Source: Nepenthes gracilis
Lineage: Eukaryota > Streptophyta > Magnoliopsida > Caryophyllales > Nepenthaceae
Direction of reading: 5' to 3'
DNA: 64,000 bases
Assembly (NCBI GenBank): GCA_033239525.1
Contig: BSYO01000013.1
Location: forward strand, 4,736,501 to 4,800,500
The position numbers and the translations under genes are program-made. Of this stretch, positions 47,903-60,413 are shown piece after piece; the first letter of the stretch is position 1; each line of letters opens with the position of its first letter. The notes below the pieces were generated by a model. That model worked only from the letters and a program-made list of their open reading frames with translations, was not told where the DNA came from and did no database searches.

Positions 47903-48752
47903 TGTTCGGTTATCGGTTATTTTCGTGTTGGCGTATACCTATTTGACGTGTCATTTGACTGTTCGAACTAGATTATACGGATATCATATTGATATCATAG
48001 ACTTTTTAAATAAAAAAAGATTTAATTTTTTTCGATTAGGAAAGATTTTGATGAGATTATTTTTTAATTTAGAGATATCATTGATTAGAAAAAATTCTGA
48101 GAGTTTATTTTTTTAATTAGAGATGTCATTGATTAGGAAAGATTTTAAAAAAATTATTTTCTAATTTAAAAATATTATTAATTAAAAAATTATATTTTCT
48201 TTCTAACTAACCTAAGGTAAAAATTCTATGTAAAGGGGCCTAACTCTCATATTTGAGATAAGAAATCCGGTATTTAAATAATTATTTTAAAATTATTTCT
48301 CACACAAGAAGTATCTCACAGAGAGAGATGAGAGAAGAGGAAGAAGGTTTGATATCTGATTGATGTTTAATTTAAATTTATTTATTCACTAAGGTTAAGT
48401 ATATTGTTCTAGAATACTTTTTTATAAAATATTTTTATTTGATCGTTCTTATTTCTCGTTATATATATATTTTTTTTGTAGATTGTTAAGTGTATTGAGG
48501 GGTTATAATTAACAATTCTTCATTTGGAATTAAAGTAAAAAGATTTAGGAATGAGTTCTTTATAGCCGTTTATAGTGGATTGTTCAGATTTATCCCGTAA
48601 GTGTTTTTTTTTAATTGAAAAGAATTTTTCATATTAAAAATATTATACATTATTGTATTTTTTGTATACGTGATTTTGGAGGCTGACGGTTGATGAGTGA
48701 TTCAGGTTTTGTTTCGCTACACCGGGTAATATATTCGGGTTAAATCCCAATA
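47903..48752 (+). repeat. 5' LTR of the copia element
   Basis: Begins TGTTCGGTTATCGG and ends ATCCCAATA. It is paired with 50292-51150; shared blocks include GAGATATCATTGATTAG, TCTCGTTATAT and ATATTCGGGT. Confidence 0.88.
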
Positions 48753-48754
48753 AA

Positions 48755-48765
48755 TGGTATTAGAG
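48755..48765 (+). other. Primer-binding site (tRNA-Met type, one mismatch)
   Basis: TGGTATTAGAG differs from the usual TGGTATCAGAG at one base and lies two bases after the LTR. Confidence 0.8.
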
Positions 48766-48788
48766 AGAGGTTATAAAACTTTGATTTG

Positions 48789-49890
48789 ATGGAGTCGACG
48801 TTGAGGAGCTTATCATACTGTGTTAAGCAGTTTAACGGATAAAATAGTTTCATTCTTTTGTAAGAAAGGGTGTGAAATATTTTAACCCAAGAAAAAATGG
48901 TAAAATTAATTCAAAGTAAGGAAGATAAGTTGTGGAATATGATGGAGAAGGAGCAGCAAGATAATAGCAATCTTACTAATTGTATAATTAAGTTATATTT
49001 TGTGGATAACACTCTTCAGAAAATCATTAATTTGTCAGATCTAGCAGAGATTTGGATAAAATTTGAGAGTTAGCATAAGTCAAAATCGCTGACAATGGGC
49101 TTGCATGTGAAAAAAATTCTATGGCCTGTGTTTGTCGAAAGGGGGTGTTTCGAGAAGAACTTTGATGAGTTCAACCGATTTTTAACGTAAATGTTGACAC
49201 TTGATGAGAAGATCAAAGAGGAAGACAAGAAATTAGTGTTGTTGGCTTCTTTGTTGGTATCGTATGATCATATTATCATGATGTTATTATTTAAAAAGGA
49301 TACGTTCAAATTCGATGAGGTTATCTCTTCTTTTCTTATAAACGAGCCAAAGCAGAAGAGAAGTATTGATGATTCAGAGGAGTTGAATCTCTTGGTATCC
49401 ACTGGTGGTCGAAGACAAGGGAGATCGAGGTACCAAGGTGGTAAATCGGAGAAGAGTAACGGTTAGACCAAATTTTAAGATATAGAGTGCTTCCATTATG
49501 GTAAGACCGACCATATGAACCAGTATTGTCCCAAGAGGAAGTCGGAGGAGTGCGGAGGCGAGCATCAAGAGATGAGGGATCATGATGATGATGATCAGGC
49601 CTCTTTCGCTTCCTATAGAGACCTTCTAATTGTTCACATGGGATAGACATGGAGCTTTTCGAGCCATGATACAAATTGGGTGATGGATAGCGATTTCTTA
49701 CATCATACGACATTGATGAAGTCTCTCTTCACCATGTATATGTCCGAAAACCATGAGTTATTGAAGATGGGTAATGATGATTTATCGAGGGTGGTTGATA
49801 TTGGGGATGTTAGCTTGCAGATAATCAATGGGATGAAACTCGTGTTGAAGGGTGTGAAATATGCCCCAAATTTATAGTTAAATATGATTT
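48789..49890 (+). pseudogene. Copia gag-protease remnant
   Basis: From the ATG at 48789 the frame keeps family-like segments separated by stops and at least one frameshift: LWNMMEKEQQD, LYFVDNTLQKIINL, FDEFNRFLT, LDEKIKEEDKKLVLLASL, LLFKKDTFKFDEVISSFL. A damaged zinc knuckle, ECFHYGKTDHMNQYC, has Tyr in place of the second Cys. A protease-like stretch, NWVMDSDFLHHTT, has DSD where active enzymes have DSG, followed by LKMGNDDLSRVVDIGDVSLQ and LKGVKYAPNL. From 49191 to 49877 the frame is constant and broken only by stop codons. It encodes nothing functional. Confidence 0.88.
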
Positions 49891-50291
49891 TAACCATGAA
49901 GTTTGTTGAAGAAGGTTTTTACATATCATTTGAAAAGTTTCAGTTGAAATTCATCAAATGTGCCTCGATTATGATAATGGAAGCAAGTGATCAACTCGGT
50001 ATTTGATGAATGTTTCGATTGACAAGGATAATGCCAATGTGATTAATGGGGGCATTAGTCAATGTGGCAGGAGAGGAGGCCGAGGAAGAGTGCAAGGAGG
50101 AGTGATTCTATCGCCAAGGAGGAGTCAAAGGGGAGTGAGAATACTGTAAGCTCAGTGAAACAAAAGAAGGTATCATTCAAATTTACAGAGGCCTATATTG
50201 GAATCCTATTTGAGAAAAAGTTATTGAAAGGTAGGTGATGATGGCCACCAATAAAGACGAATGATTCCCGATACGGTTGTGAGAAAAAGTT

Positions 50292-51150
50292 TGTTAAGTT
50301 ATGGATCACCCCTGTATGAGTCCATACCAATTTAACGTGTCGTTTGATAGTTCAAACGAGATCACACGGATAACATACTAATATCATAAAATTTTTAAAT
50401 TAGTAGAGATTTGATTGTCTTTCATTAGGAAAGATTTTAAGAGATTATTTTCTAATTTAGAGATATCATTGATTAGGAAAGATATTAATGGATTAATTCC
50501 TAATTTGGAGATATTATTGATTAGAAAATATTTTAAGAGATTATTTTTTTTTTAATTTAGAGGTTTCATAGATTAGAAAATTATATTTTCTTCCTGATTA
50601 ACATAGGGTAGAAATTCTATATAAAGAGACCTAACTCTTATGTTGAAGACAATCAATCAGACATTCAAATAATCATTCTAAAATCATTTTTCATGTAAGG
50701 AGCGCCGAAAAGTGAGAGAGAAGAGAAGAAGAGAGAAGAGGAAGAAGATTTGACATTCGGTAGATATTCGATTTGAGTTTCATCTTCGATAAGGTCGGGT
50801 ATGTTGTTTTAGAATGCTTTTTTAGACGTATTTTCTTTTTGGTTACTATTGTTTCTCGTTATATTTATCTTGTGAGTTGTTGCGTGTGTCGATGGGGCTA
50901 TAATTAACCATTCATCACTTGGAATTGTAGTGAATGAATTTCGAAAGGATTTTTATGACCGACACTTTTTATAGTGGATTATTCAGAATATATTCTGTAA
51001 TTTTTTCTTGAGTTGAAAATAATTTTTTACGTTAAAAATATTTTATATTATTATATTTTTTATATTTACGAGTTTGATAGCTGACTGTTGATGAAGGATT
51101 CGGGTTTTACTCTACTGCATCGAGTTGTATATTCGGGTCAAACCCCAATA
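50292..51150 (+). repeat. 3' LTR of the copia element
   Basis: Begins TGTTAAGTTATGG and ends AACCCCAATA. It is the partner of 47903-48752. Confidence 0.88.
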
Positions 51151-51155
51151 AAATA

Positions 51156-52435
51156 TAGATTCAATATAGATTGTGATTTTTGTCGGTTTGAGGGCGTAAA
51201 ATATCTCATGCAACTTGGAACTTAGAATGGACGATATTCTCACAATGTATTTCAGATGAATATTAGAGCAATTCAAATTTCAATGTAAAACATAAAATTT
51301 AGTAAAATTTTGGCAGATTTTAATATGACATAAACATCTACAAAAATTACAAGTGATACGTACCGCAAATTCACCTATCTTGACAAAGCGGTTCAGTAAG
51401 CTTGGCTTAATAATCCGTTTGTTCTAATAAAATTATCCCATAACTGTTTTAAGTTTAAATATTTTATTAACCTATACTATCCTAATAATTCAAATATAAT
51501 ATTCAATCAATAATGCTAAATTGTCATAGATAAACAACGGCTGATTGCCTTGTGATTTTCAATTTGAAATGACAATTTATAAGAAATTGGAATAGTCCCA
51601 CGTCACATATCAATATTGATAATTCTATATTGTCACAAAGTTTATCAATAACATAGTGATTACTTTGCCATATTTTGCTTAGTTTGAGAATTAATAATAT
51701 CACATAAGTCAGTAAATAATATTTTACTTATGATAATTGACAACACAATTATTGGATTGTAACCCATGTCCCTTTTCAAGGATAGGCATCTAGATTCCTT
51801 CACATATTTTAAACGTTTCAACTTTTATATTTTTGAAAATATTTTTTATTGATATCCTTTAATTATCAGTAACATATATTTAAATAATATAATATTTATT
51901 TAATAATTTATTTATATTTAAATTTATTAATATAGATTATTAGATAAGATATTAGATTATTAAAAATATTTAAAAAATAATTAAAAATATTAGCTAATGC
52001 TACTATTCGTTCTTTTAGTCCAAGGGGTCACTCATGATTAAAGGCCTTTAAAAGGTAAAATAAAAAATTGAAAAAAAATAGAAGGAGAGAGAGAGAGAAC
52101 TTGATACCTATACGATAACATTGGAAAAACCACTTATCTCCTCTTTGATACTTATTGGCCTGTGTGATTTGGACCCAAAAGCTAATTTTCAACGACTGAG
52201 AATAAATAAATAAATAAATGAATAAATAAATAAATAAAATTTCTTTTGGGTAAAGAATAAAGCAGTTGCCTCCATAAAGTCTACGACTTATTAGTCTAAG
52301 ATTTGCAAATCAACAAACATTGGTAGCTTCCATTTAAATATGAAAAAATATATGAAACAATACCCATAATTTCATAGTAATTTAATCGCATAGAACATAT
52401 ATAAAGAAAAAAAATAAAAAAATTAATTTAATTAA
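51156..52435. other. AT-rich intergenic DNA
   Basis: No gene is supported. It contains a (TAAA)n run at about 52196-52239. Confidence 0.6.
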
Positions 52436-52440
52436 TTTTT

Positions 52441-53378
52441 TGTTATGTTTCGGGTCCGCGGTTGCCTTACGGATTAGAGAGCCTTCGGATTCCCAAGCAC
52501 GCGGTGGAGTCAGGCGAAGGGTCTGGTCTCCGTAGCTTTGAACCTGCACCTGCACAACACAAACAACAACTAAGAGGTAAGGGATCCGGCAGGATTTCTC
52601 CCACTGAGGCCGTTCCGACGCTCAAGTCAACAAATTTCTGCAATAAATGGAAATGGCGCACGCTGTGAGCGGTGCGCGGATAAATGCTGTAAAGGCGTGA
52701 GAGATGCGTGTATGATGGTATGGAGAATGCAGTGAGTAGGTTATGGAAAGCCTGGCTTCCTTGATGCACCGCAACCGGTGGCTAACTTTTTCGTGGTCTG
52801 AGGAGACGTGGGGTTAGTGATCGAGAGCTAGCTTATGTCAAATGAAAGTGAGTCACTCCTCAGTTCCAGCTCTTGTTTCCTTGCGAGTTTGTTCAGAGAG
52901 TGGGGGATCAGAGCTCGAAGATTTGAAATCGGAGTCGGGAATCTTTTTCTTTGCGGGGTGTGGGAGCTCTTATAGGCTCCTCCTCATTAGACTCTGAGGG
53001 TCAAGATGCCCGCGAGGCTCCCTTCTTGCCGGTCATTGCGTCGTTGACACGGCCATGCTCGGCCACGTTGTTTTTGCCGTGGCTAGCAGTTCTCACGGCG
53101 CCGCGCCACGCTGGTATCCCCGAGCGAGGATTGGTTGGTTTGTCAGCAGTGCCGTGGCGTTAGTGGCCGTTGGCACCGCTTCTCCATTAGCCGGCCTTCC
53201 CGCATTTCTGTTGGTTTTCCTAAGCGTATTAATGCGCGCCGTTTTAGCTGTCGCCTCTACTAGCGTGGCTCTGGATACGCTTCCTGTGCAACTGGGCTGG
53301 GCCCGTCATCCTTCGCGGGTTTGTCATCCTTTTTATGGGCCTCGAAACTTTTCATGGGCCTGGACATGGGACCCAACA
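52441..53378 (-). mobile_element. Solo LTR, gypsy style
   Basis: The LTR is 938 bp with mutually inverted ends TGTTATG...CCCAACA and flanked by TTTTT on both sides (52436-52440 and 53379-53383). That duplication is low-complexity, so it is weak evidence. On the - strand a TATA box, TATAAGAGCTCCC, lies near 52976-52964, and GAGCGTCGGAACGGCCTCAG follows in the U5 part, typical of Tat-like LTRs. GC-rich compared with its surroundings. The ORFs inside (52462-52668, 52951-53163, 53055-53414) are LTR sequence. Confidence 0.8.
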
Positions 53379-53383
53379 TTTTT

Positions 53384-56300
53384 ATTTATCGATCATCTAC
53401 TATTTTTAATATAAAATAGGGTTTGTATATACTCTATGTCATGGATGTCTTTATGTATTAGTCTATTAATTTTGAAATTAAAGTTGAAAAATATTTTAAT
53501 GTTACTTTCATGGGATGATAACTGAATTAACAGCACTAATTATTAGTTTATGGTGCACAAATGAGAAGGGAAAAAAAAAAAACAAACAAAAAAAAAATTA
53601 TTATAATTAATCTTTATATCCGATCAATCTTCTTTAATATTGTTCCATTCTTTAATTATTTGCCCACAAAGCTATGATTTGTGAGTCCCAACTTTAGGCT
53701 ATTATAGCCTTCTTTTTAATTAATCCACTCAAGTTTAAAATATCAAAATAACTAAATAAAAAACTGATTGGAGATAACTTTATAAATTAGCCAAAATAAT
53801 TTAATTATCCCAATTATCAAAAAGCTAAATCCAAAGCTAAAAAGTGGACCAAAATCATATAATTGGGAATAAATATAAACATTTATTTTACCGGCGACCC
53901 AATAGATGATAATCTTTTTTTAAAATATTTTAATTTATAATTTATGTGAAAAATATATTTGATATATTTTAATTAAGGAATTTGAAATGATAGATTATTT
54001 GAAAATTTTACAACTTCTTCTAAGGAAATGTTATATAGAATTTTAATATGATTGTTAAAATAAATCTAAATTTACACATGTTTTGATGAATTATATGGGT
54101 AGAGGATAAGGTATTATTATTTTGTAAAATTATAAGTTATTAGAAAAATATATAATTATTTTTAAAATATTTACCAAATTTATTTAGTTATTAAAATAAA
54201 TAATATTTACAAACTTTTTTAATAATTAATTGTATATATTATGTAAAACTCATAATATATTGTACAATTTTATTTAAAAAATAAAAATAAAAATACGGAC
54301 CCTGTTTATGGGGCTGAATCAGATCACGGCTAAAGTGACGGTTTGGTGATTGCAATCAATATGGACCGCAAGTGGGCCATTCCTTTTTGGGGAGCTTTGA
54401 AATTGCAATCTTTTTTTATTTTTTTCCTAATATTAAAAAAAAAAAAATTCATACAAAATAATAATAAATCTACTTTTATACACAGCTCTATTGATTTGAC
54501 TATTCAACCTGCTCTCCGCAACATCCCGCCATTATTATTATTTTTTCAATTCAACGGCCTATATTTTATAATTTAAAAATATCTAATAATAATTTTTTCA
54601 AATTTTTTACAACTTAAATACTTTTTTTTTGTATTTTTAATATTTAAAAAATAAAAAAAATAAATTACATAATAAGTTTTTAAAAGCAAATATAAATGAT
54701 TAAATCTGAAATCTAATAATCCCACAGAGGAGAGATTTATTTTTTTATTTTGATTATTTATTTTAAAATAAATAATTATAATTTAATTATATTTTAAAAT
54801 AATTAATTTTAAATTAATTTTTTATTTTAAAAAATACAATTAAAATATAATTATTTATTTTGAAATATATATTTGAATTTAAGAGAATAAAAAAATTTGG
54901 AGCTTTTCTGAATCCAGGGACGCCCCCTGTTTCTTCATGACCGTGCCTAAGATATTGAATAAAAATAAAAGGTCTGAATTGTTTTTTTAAAAAATAGTAT
55001 GACGCTTGATTTTTAAAAAAATAAATAATTACGATAGTATATAATTTAGAAATATTTTAAAATTATTTAAAAATACTCATTATAAATCTATTTACAAATC
55101 TATTAAGATTTAAGACCATCATTTTCCGTTTAAAATTGATGTTAGTTGGTCTTAATTTAATCAAATTTGAGATTTAGCTTAAAAGCTCAAATTGGACCAA
55201 CAAATAAGTATTATAGATAATTCAAAAATCCTGCAAAAAATAAAATATTTATATCGCAGTCCATATGCTACCACCATCCCTTCCGACCCCATTTTAACAC
55301 CCGATTTTTAATTTATATTTTATAAGGTCAATATTTAAATAAGTTAAATAAATTATTAAAAATAATTATACATTTAAATAAAATAAACATTTAAAAATAT
55401 TGACTTAATATCTATGAGATTAAAAAATAATATTTAATTCCATCTATAAATAATTATTTGTAGATGGTATATTCATAGTCTTGAATATAGGCGTGTGGCC
55501 TAATGTTATAGGAAAATATTTATATTACAATCTTTGATATTTATAGATCTTTGATTCTTATAATTCTTTAATATTTTTAAGCCATTAGTTATGTTATATA
55601 TATAATATGATATTGCACTAAGATTTTTGTAGGTTTTAAAAACACAATTTTCAAAGGTCACATTTCTCTTATAATTCTATTTATTGAAAATAGTAAAACA
55701 TCTTTTTAATTGCTTATAGTTTAGTCTCTTTGAAATTTTTTTATATAAATTTAAAATTTTATCGTATAATTAATTATTTTTTTTAAACTCCTAACAATTT
55801 TTTTATAGTCAGAGCTCTCTTCTCCTCAGTTATCGCCAAAACTTAAGTTTTTGAAAAATTTCAATCATATGTTCAAGTTTGGCGTTCGATTACATTCAAA
55901 AATATACAGACAATAACAATTGCAACCTTGGATAAAAATCAAAATCGGACGGCCATTGTTGATTTTGTTAGTGAATCGGTCGTTTTGATCTAGAGGCAGA
56001 TGAAGATCACGTTTTATTAGGTTATTAAAGAGTAATTAACAATTAATTAAGATTAATGAAAGTTTAGATGTGAGGGGGCTGAAATTCTAAATTAGAGTCC
56101 ATCTATCCAACGTAAACCAAAAAAAAAAAAAAAATTCTGAAAAAGATTATGTTTTTACATTAAGCAATTAAGATAGTTAATTTAAAATTAATTACAATAC
56201 TCCAATAGCATAATCCTGCAGAAGATGGAGGCAAATAAAATTTCTTTCGTAGATGGTTGAGAAAGGGAAAAAGTAGTCGATTAGATCCGTTTGATTTTTA

Positions 56301-56650
56301 AAAGCTTAGAATATAATTATAAAATGTGAAAATATTTACATATAATCTTTTAAAATTCCCTACTCTCAACATCATTCCTAAAAAAAAGCTTCTATAAAAT
56401 CATATACGAAAAGCCATGTATATAACAATTGATATAGATAAACCAAAATTATAATTTGGAATTGATGAGTCACGGCACAAACAGGAAATATTAGAGCCCA
56501 AAAATTCAGCAGATCTCGTACTATAAGACGTTTGAAATGCAAAGTTGCCAAATTGTTGAGTGGCAGAGGGCTGTGCCGCCAAGTTGCTGAACGGTAAAGC
56601 TACCTTGCTGTCAAGATGTCCAATGGCTGCATTGCCAAGTTGAGAAGCTA
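53384..56650. other. AT-rich intergenic DNA
   Basis: Extremely AT-rich with poly-A/T and AAT runs. A slightly more balanced patch at 54300-54420 and another at 56480-56650 have no recognisable content beyond a short - frame (56400-56663) rich in Ala/Gln/Asn. Confidence 0.5.
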
Positions 56651-56655
56651 ATGAG

Positions 56656-57068
56656 TGTTCCACATTAAAAAATTTAAGATAAAATCTCTAACTTATAAGT
56701 TTGAAGGCTCTTCTCTCACAGGATATCCTTTTGGGGTGGATTTTCCTTCTGAACTTGTGCACGCATTAATGGTGCTCTCATTGAGATCAGCATCGACTCA
56801 AAAAGGGTTACTTACGGAGAGTTCTAACAGGAAAGGGTTACCGAAAAGGGCTATCTGCGGAGGGGTTGACTTGCTGTCGGTATGTCAAGGCGAAGTGAAG
56901 TGCCGCAAAATACAGTCGTCGAGATCTACGGCTATCAAAGAGGGAGAAATGATGCGTGTCACATATTAAAAAGTTTGAGATAAAACCTCAAACTTATAAG
57001 TTTAGGGGGCTCTCCTTCTCATATGACGTTCTTTTAGGATAAATTCTCCTCCTAAATTTGTACACGCG
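56656..57068 (+). mobile_element. Candidate miniature LTR element (TRIM-like)
   Basis: Two direct repeats of about 110 bp (56656-56765 and 56957-57068) share the order CACATTAAAAA / CACATATTAAAAA, GATAAAA(T/C)CTC, AACTTATAAGTTT, GGCTCT and CTTGTGCACGC / TTTGTACACGC. They enclose about 190 bp. The TG starts and a TGGTGCTCTCATTGAGA just after the left repeat resemble the layout LTR-primer site-interior-LTR. No TSD was found and no internal protein is encoded apart from a spurious frame spanning 56655-56969. Confidence 0.5.
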
Positions 57069-57071
57069 TCA

Positions 57072-57975
57072 GAAATCACAAAATTATTAAGACATACGGA
57101 CATTGAATTCCCAAGGAATAAGGCTGCCTTAATAAAGCGGCGCTTGCTACATGGAAAGTTAAGTTGGCCTTCTTGTTAGAGCAGCGCTATGCCAATACAG
57201 ACTAAAATGATTGGAGCTATTCGATACAGTTAAAGAAGCTAGCACTCGCTAATGTGTCACATTAGTCACGATAAAAAAAACAGTGTTTGAAGAGTTATGC
57301 ACATTATAAATTATTTAGAAAGGCCTACTATATTAATGAGATTTTAGACAGTCATTTAGATCTTAAAATTAAATAAATGTGGCATAATGTACAAGCTCTT
57401 CAAAAGTAATTATGAAATTAGGTTAATATATAGAAGAATCATTTAGTTACTCAGAGTATCTAATGGCAAACAGTTGTTTTAATAATTGTTCTTATCAATT
57501 ATTTATCTAATGGACGTCACTAAATTATCTCTAATATAAAACTTAATATCTCTATGAATATAAAATATCTAAATACATAAGTAGCTAGTGTTTTAACTGT
57601 TAAATCATCTAAAAGAGTCTTAACTTCCTAGAGCATTCACTCTTAAAAGACTTCAAAAACACTTATTTAAATACAATTTACATGGCATTCAAGCTTACAC
57701 ATAAAAAGTTAGGTATTTGTCCTCAAGATAATATTCTTTTCAAAAAAAATTTCAATGCAAGAAGTTTTGCTCTTGAGAAATATACGTCCTCTCATGTTCA
57801 TTGTTTATAATTTATTCAGTATGACACTTATTCGAATTCTTATTTTGAGTTGTATTATATAATATTCGAATTTGAAGATCCATGGCTCTACTTTGAAATC
57901 TTTCTGATCAAATGCTAACTCTCTGTAGCCATTAGAAACTGAAAAAGATGTTTCGTCCCAAATTGTATAATAAAA
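57072..57975. other. AT-rich intergenic DNA
   Basis: No recognisable gene or element. A balanced patch at 57090-57260 may be more of the candidate element next to it. Confidence 0.4.
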
Positions 57976-59110
57976 TTTTGACCCCGTACAGGGTTGGCGG
58001 AAGCAATATAGAAAATAAATACTCAATATACGTAAAGAATATTTATCTCTAGATGTAAGAACAATAATATGCATAAAACATGAACGATAATAAAAATAGT
58101 AAAAATATGATTTTTTAGTGACGAAGAAAAAACTCAATACTTACTGCAATTGAGAAAAATCCTTCGAGTTTTAACGACCGGAGAAGAAATTCACTATGAA
58201 AATCAATTTACAGCACGGGTGGTATAGACTTGCTAATCTAACCGACTTACTCCCGTCTTGTGATCTCTACCAAGAAACTCATTAGATTTGCCCAGGACAA
58301 CGGAATCGGACGTCTTCTGATATTCACGTTAATCTTCTCTCATAAATTGTTGGATCTCAATTTCCACGCCTCCCACGCCACACACAAGGGACCGTAGGTA
58401 AGGACGAAGGTGTGTGGTCGGATTAGTATGAGAGGAAGAGAAAGTGTTAACAAGTTAGCACATAGAAAATGATGAAGCTTTCTTCAGTGGACAGTAAAAC
58501 TTTGCTACAAGAAAACAAATTAATGAACATGGCCTTTGTGTGTCACCAAATGTTTTTTCAAAAAACCTTTAGGATGAAGAAGAAGAGGACATATATATAG
58601 AGTAGCCCAAAAGGATTCAAAAATGGAGCTGTTAGACACATAAAGTGCTGGGCCGCTCGAGCGCTTGACAGGCGTTGGCTAGAGTTTGGGTTAAATGGTC
58701 CGCGCCGCTCGAGCACCCGTCAGGTGCTTGGCAATCGTTGAGTAGGGTTAGGTGAAGATGTGCCCGGGCGCTTGATGAGCGTTGAGTAGGGTTAGGTGAA
58801 GATGTGCCCGGCCGCTCAATGAACGCTTGGTTCGCAAAATTGTGCCCTGCTGGTGCTCGGGCGCTCATCGAGCGCCCGATGCGGGGGGGCATGCCTAGAT
58901 GGCGCTTTAGGTGTCCTTCCTGGGACGGGGTGAAACAAAATGACAAGAAGGCGTGAACACTGAGATTTGACGATGACGACCTTCGAGTATGAAACTGATA
59001 AAAATCTTCCGAGCGATATATTGTCACAGATACCGAACGAATCAACAAGAGACCAAGAATCAACCCGATACGGTTACGGAATATGCCAATATAAAATACG
59101 ACTAGCAGAT
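57976..59110 (-). mobile_element. Diverged LTR related to the 9434-15265 element
   Basis: Same orientation and same order of blocks as the 9434 LTR: GACCCCG, GGCGGAAGC, ACGTAAAGAATATTTA, GTGACGAAG, ACTATGAAAATCAA, CGACTTACTCCCGTC, GATTTGCCC, GGACAACGGAATCGGAC and GGAATATGCCAAT. It also carries the GCCGCTCGAGCG motif cluster at 58650-58880. Exact ends and TSD could not be placed. ORF 58632-59153 (173 codons on the - strand) lies in this repeat and has no protein-like domain. Confidence 0.75.
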
Positions 59111-60408
59111 AATAGTTTTTTAGATTAATTGTATTACAACGGTAATACCTCAATATTTCGATTTGGATTCATTTGACTTTCAATTTGAGATAATCATTAA
59201 TGAGTATAATTAATATACTATTAATTACAAGCAAACTTTGGTTAACTTTATGTTATGATCAAATAAGTCAAATTCACATGAATATTGAAGTGATATTTTG
59301 ATAATTTTTTTATTGCCAGTCAGTAATTATTTTCAATCATTTAGAATAATAATTAAAAATTATTACAATAATAATATGTGTTTATATGTTTATATTAATG
59401 TAATTAATAATATAAAAATTAAATAATTAGTTTAATTAATATCAATAATTAAGAAAAATCACCAAATGGCCTCCTTTTCCATCTCCTACCCTTGGCAGCC
59501 ATGAAACAACCATTAAAATCAAATTCAAGCTCCCAATCAAACAACAGACACGCATAGCTGCCGTCTCTTCCTCTTCCTTTATCAAATGCCCTGCCGTCTT
59601 CCTCCATTATTGGTTGCTCATGCATGAATCGAAGATAAATTTCATTACTTATATTAAAGAGAGGAGAGAAGGGAAGGGAGCCGACTATTCTGATTTGTGT
59701 TACTAGCATTGCTGTGGAGAATAGCCCACCATCCCTGTCCTTTTATCACTGCTGATATCGTGAGGTACCACACTGTCATTGCCGTGAAGATGAGGCAAGT
59801 GAAAAATTATCTCACTTTTTTATATAATTTTTACATCCTTTAATTAGCAATAAATATAATATTATAACTTATTTTATAAAAATTTTGATAGTTTAGAAGA
59901 GTTGTATGCATTGTAAAAACTGAAAAAATACATGTGTGAATAGTAGCCATTTGTTTTCGGAAGATGAAGTGTAGGGGATCGGCTGGCAAGTCAATTAGAC
60001 TAAGAGGAAAGAACAACGATGACAATAATAAATAAAAGATAAATAATAATCACACAATAGAAAGAAAAATGAGACACGATTTTATGTGAAAATTCTTTTC
60101 TAAATAAGAGAAAAAAATTACAGAATGATTCGTACACAAATCTCTACTATGAAAAATGGCTATAAAAATCCCAATGAATAAAATACAAGAGCTCAAAAAT
60201 TAGTATTGTTCAATGACCCGAGTAGCATTGATGACAATATATATAAGATGAATCTCCTTCTTACAAATCTTTTATTGACAGAGCTCACTGGTCTAAATCC
60301 TGCAAATCGCTTACCTGCTCTGGAATTTGCAGGTGATTTGTTATACTAACTATCGAGTACTATCTCTCCAATTGTCATTTCCCACGCTTTCGCCAGTTTC
60401 CGTGCTTT
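59111..60408. other. Intergenic DNA with LTR-like debris
   Basis: 59160-59450 is AT-rich. 59450-59780 is balanced, with an unrecognised 86-codon - frame. 60060-60330 carries CACGATTTTATGTGAAAATTC and TAAGAGAAAAAAATTACAG, in the style of a copia LTR leader. No termini were found. Confidence 0.4.
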
Positions 60409-60413
60409 CGTTA

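Larger units (their letters stand above)
47903..51150 (+). mobile_element. Copia LTR retrotransposon with pol deleted
   Basis: The element is 3248 bp with LTRs 47903-48752 (850 bp) and 50292-51150 (859 bp). They align base for base over their first 50 positions without gaps and are diverged but clearly related throughout. The primer site TGGTATTAGAG lies at 48755-48765, and purine-rich GAGAAAAAGT precedes the right LTR. The 5-bp flanks AAATA match. The LTRs appear to end in TA rather than CA (AACCCCAATA), which is unusual; the TSD supports this end. The 1539-bp interior keeps gag and the start of protease with many stops, then jumps to sequence next to the LTR, so integrase, reverse transcriptase and RNase H are deleted. 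Confidence 0.88.

Noticed and set aside
58632..59153. 173-codon - strand ORF, the longest of the late part of the window
   Set aside because: It lies in a diverged LTR and is made of CGCTCGAG-type repeats (Ser/Ala/Arg-rich tail).
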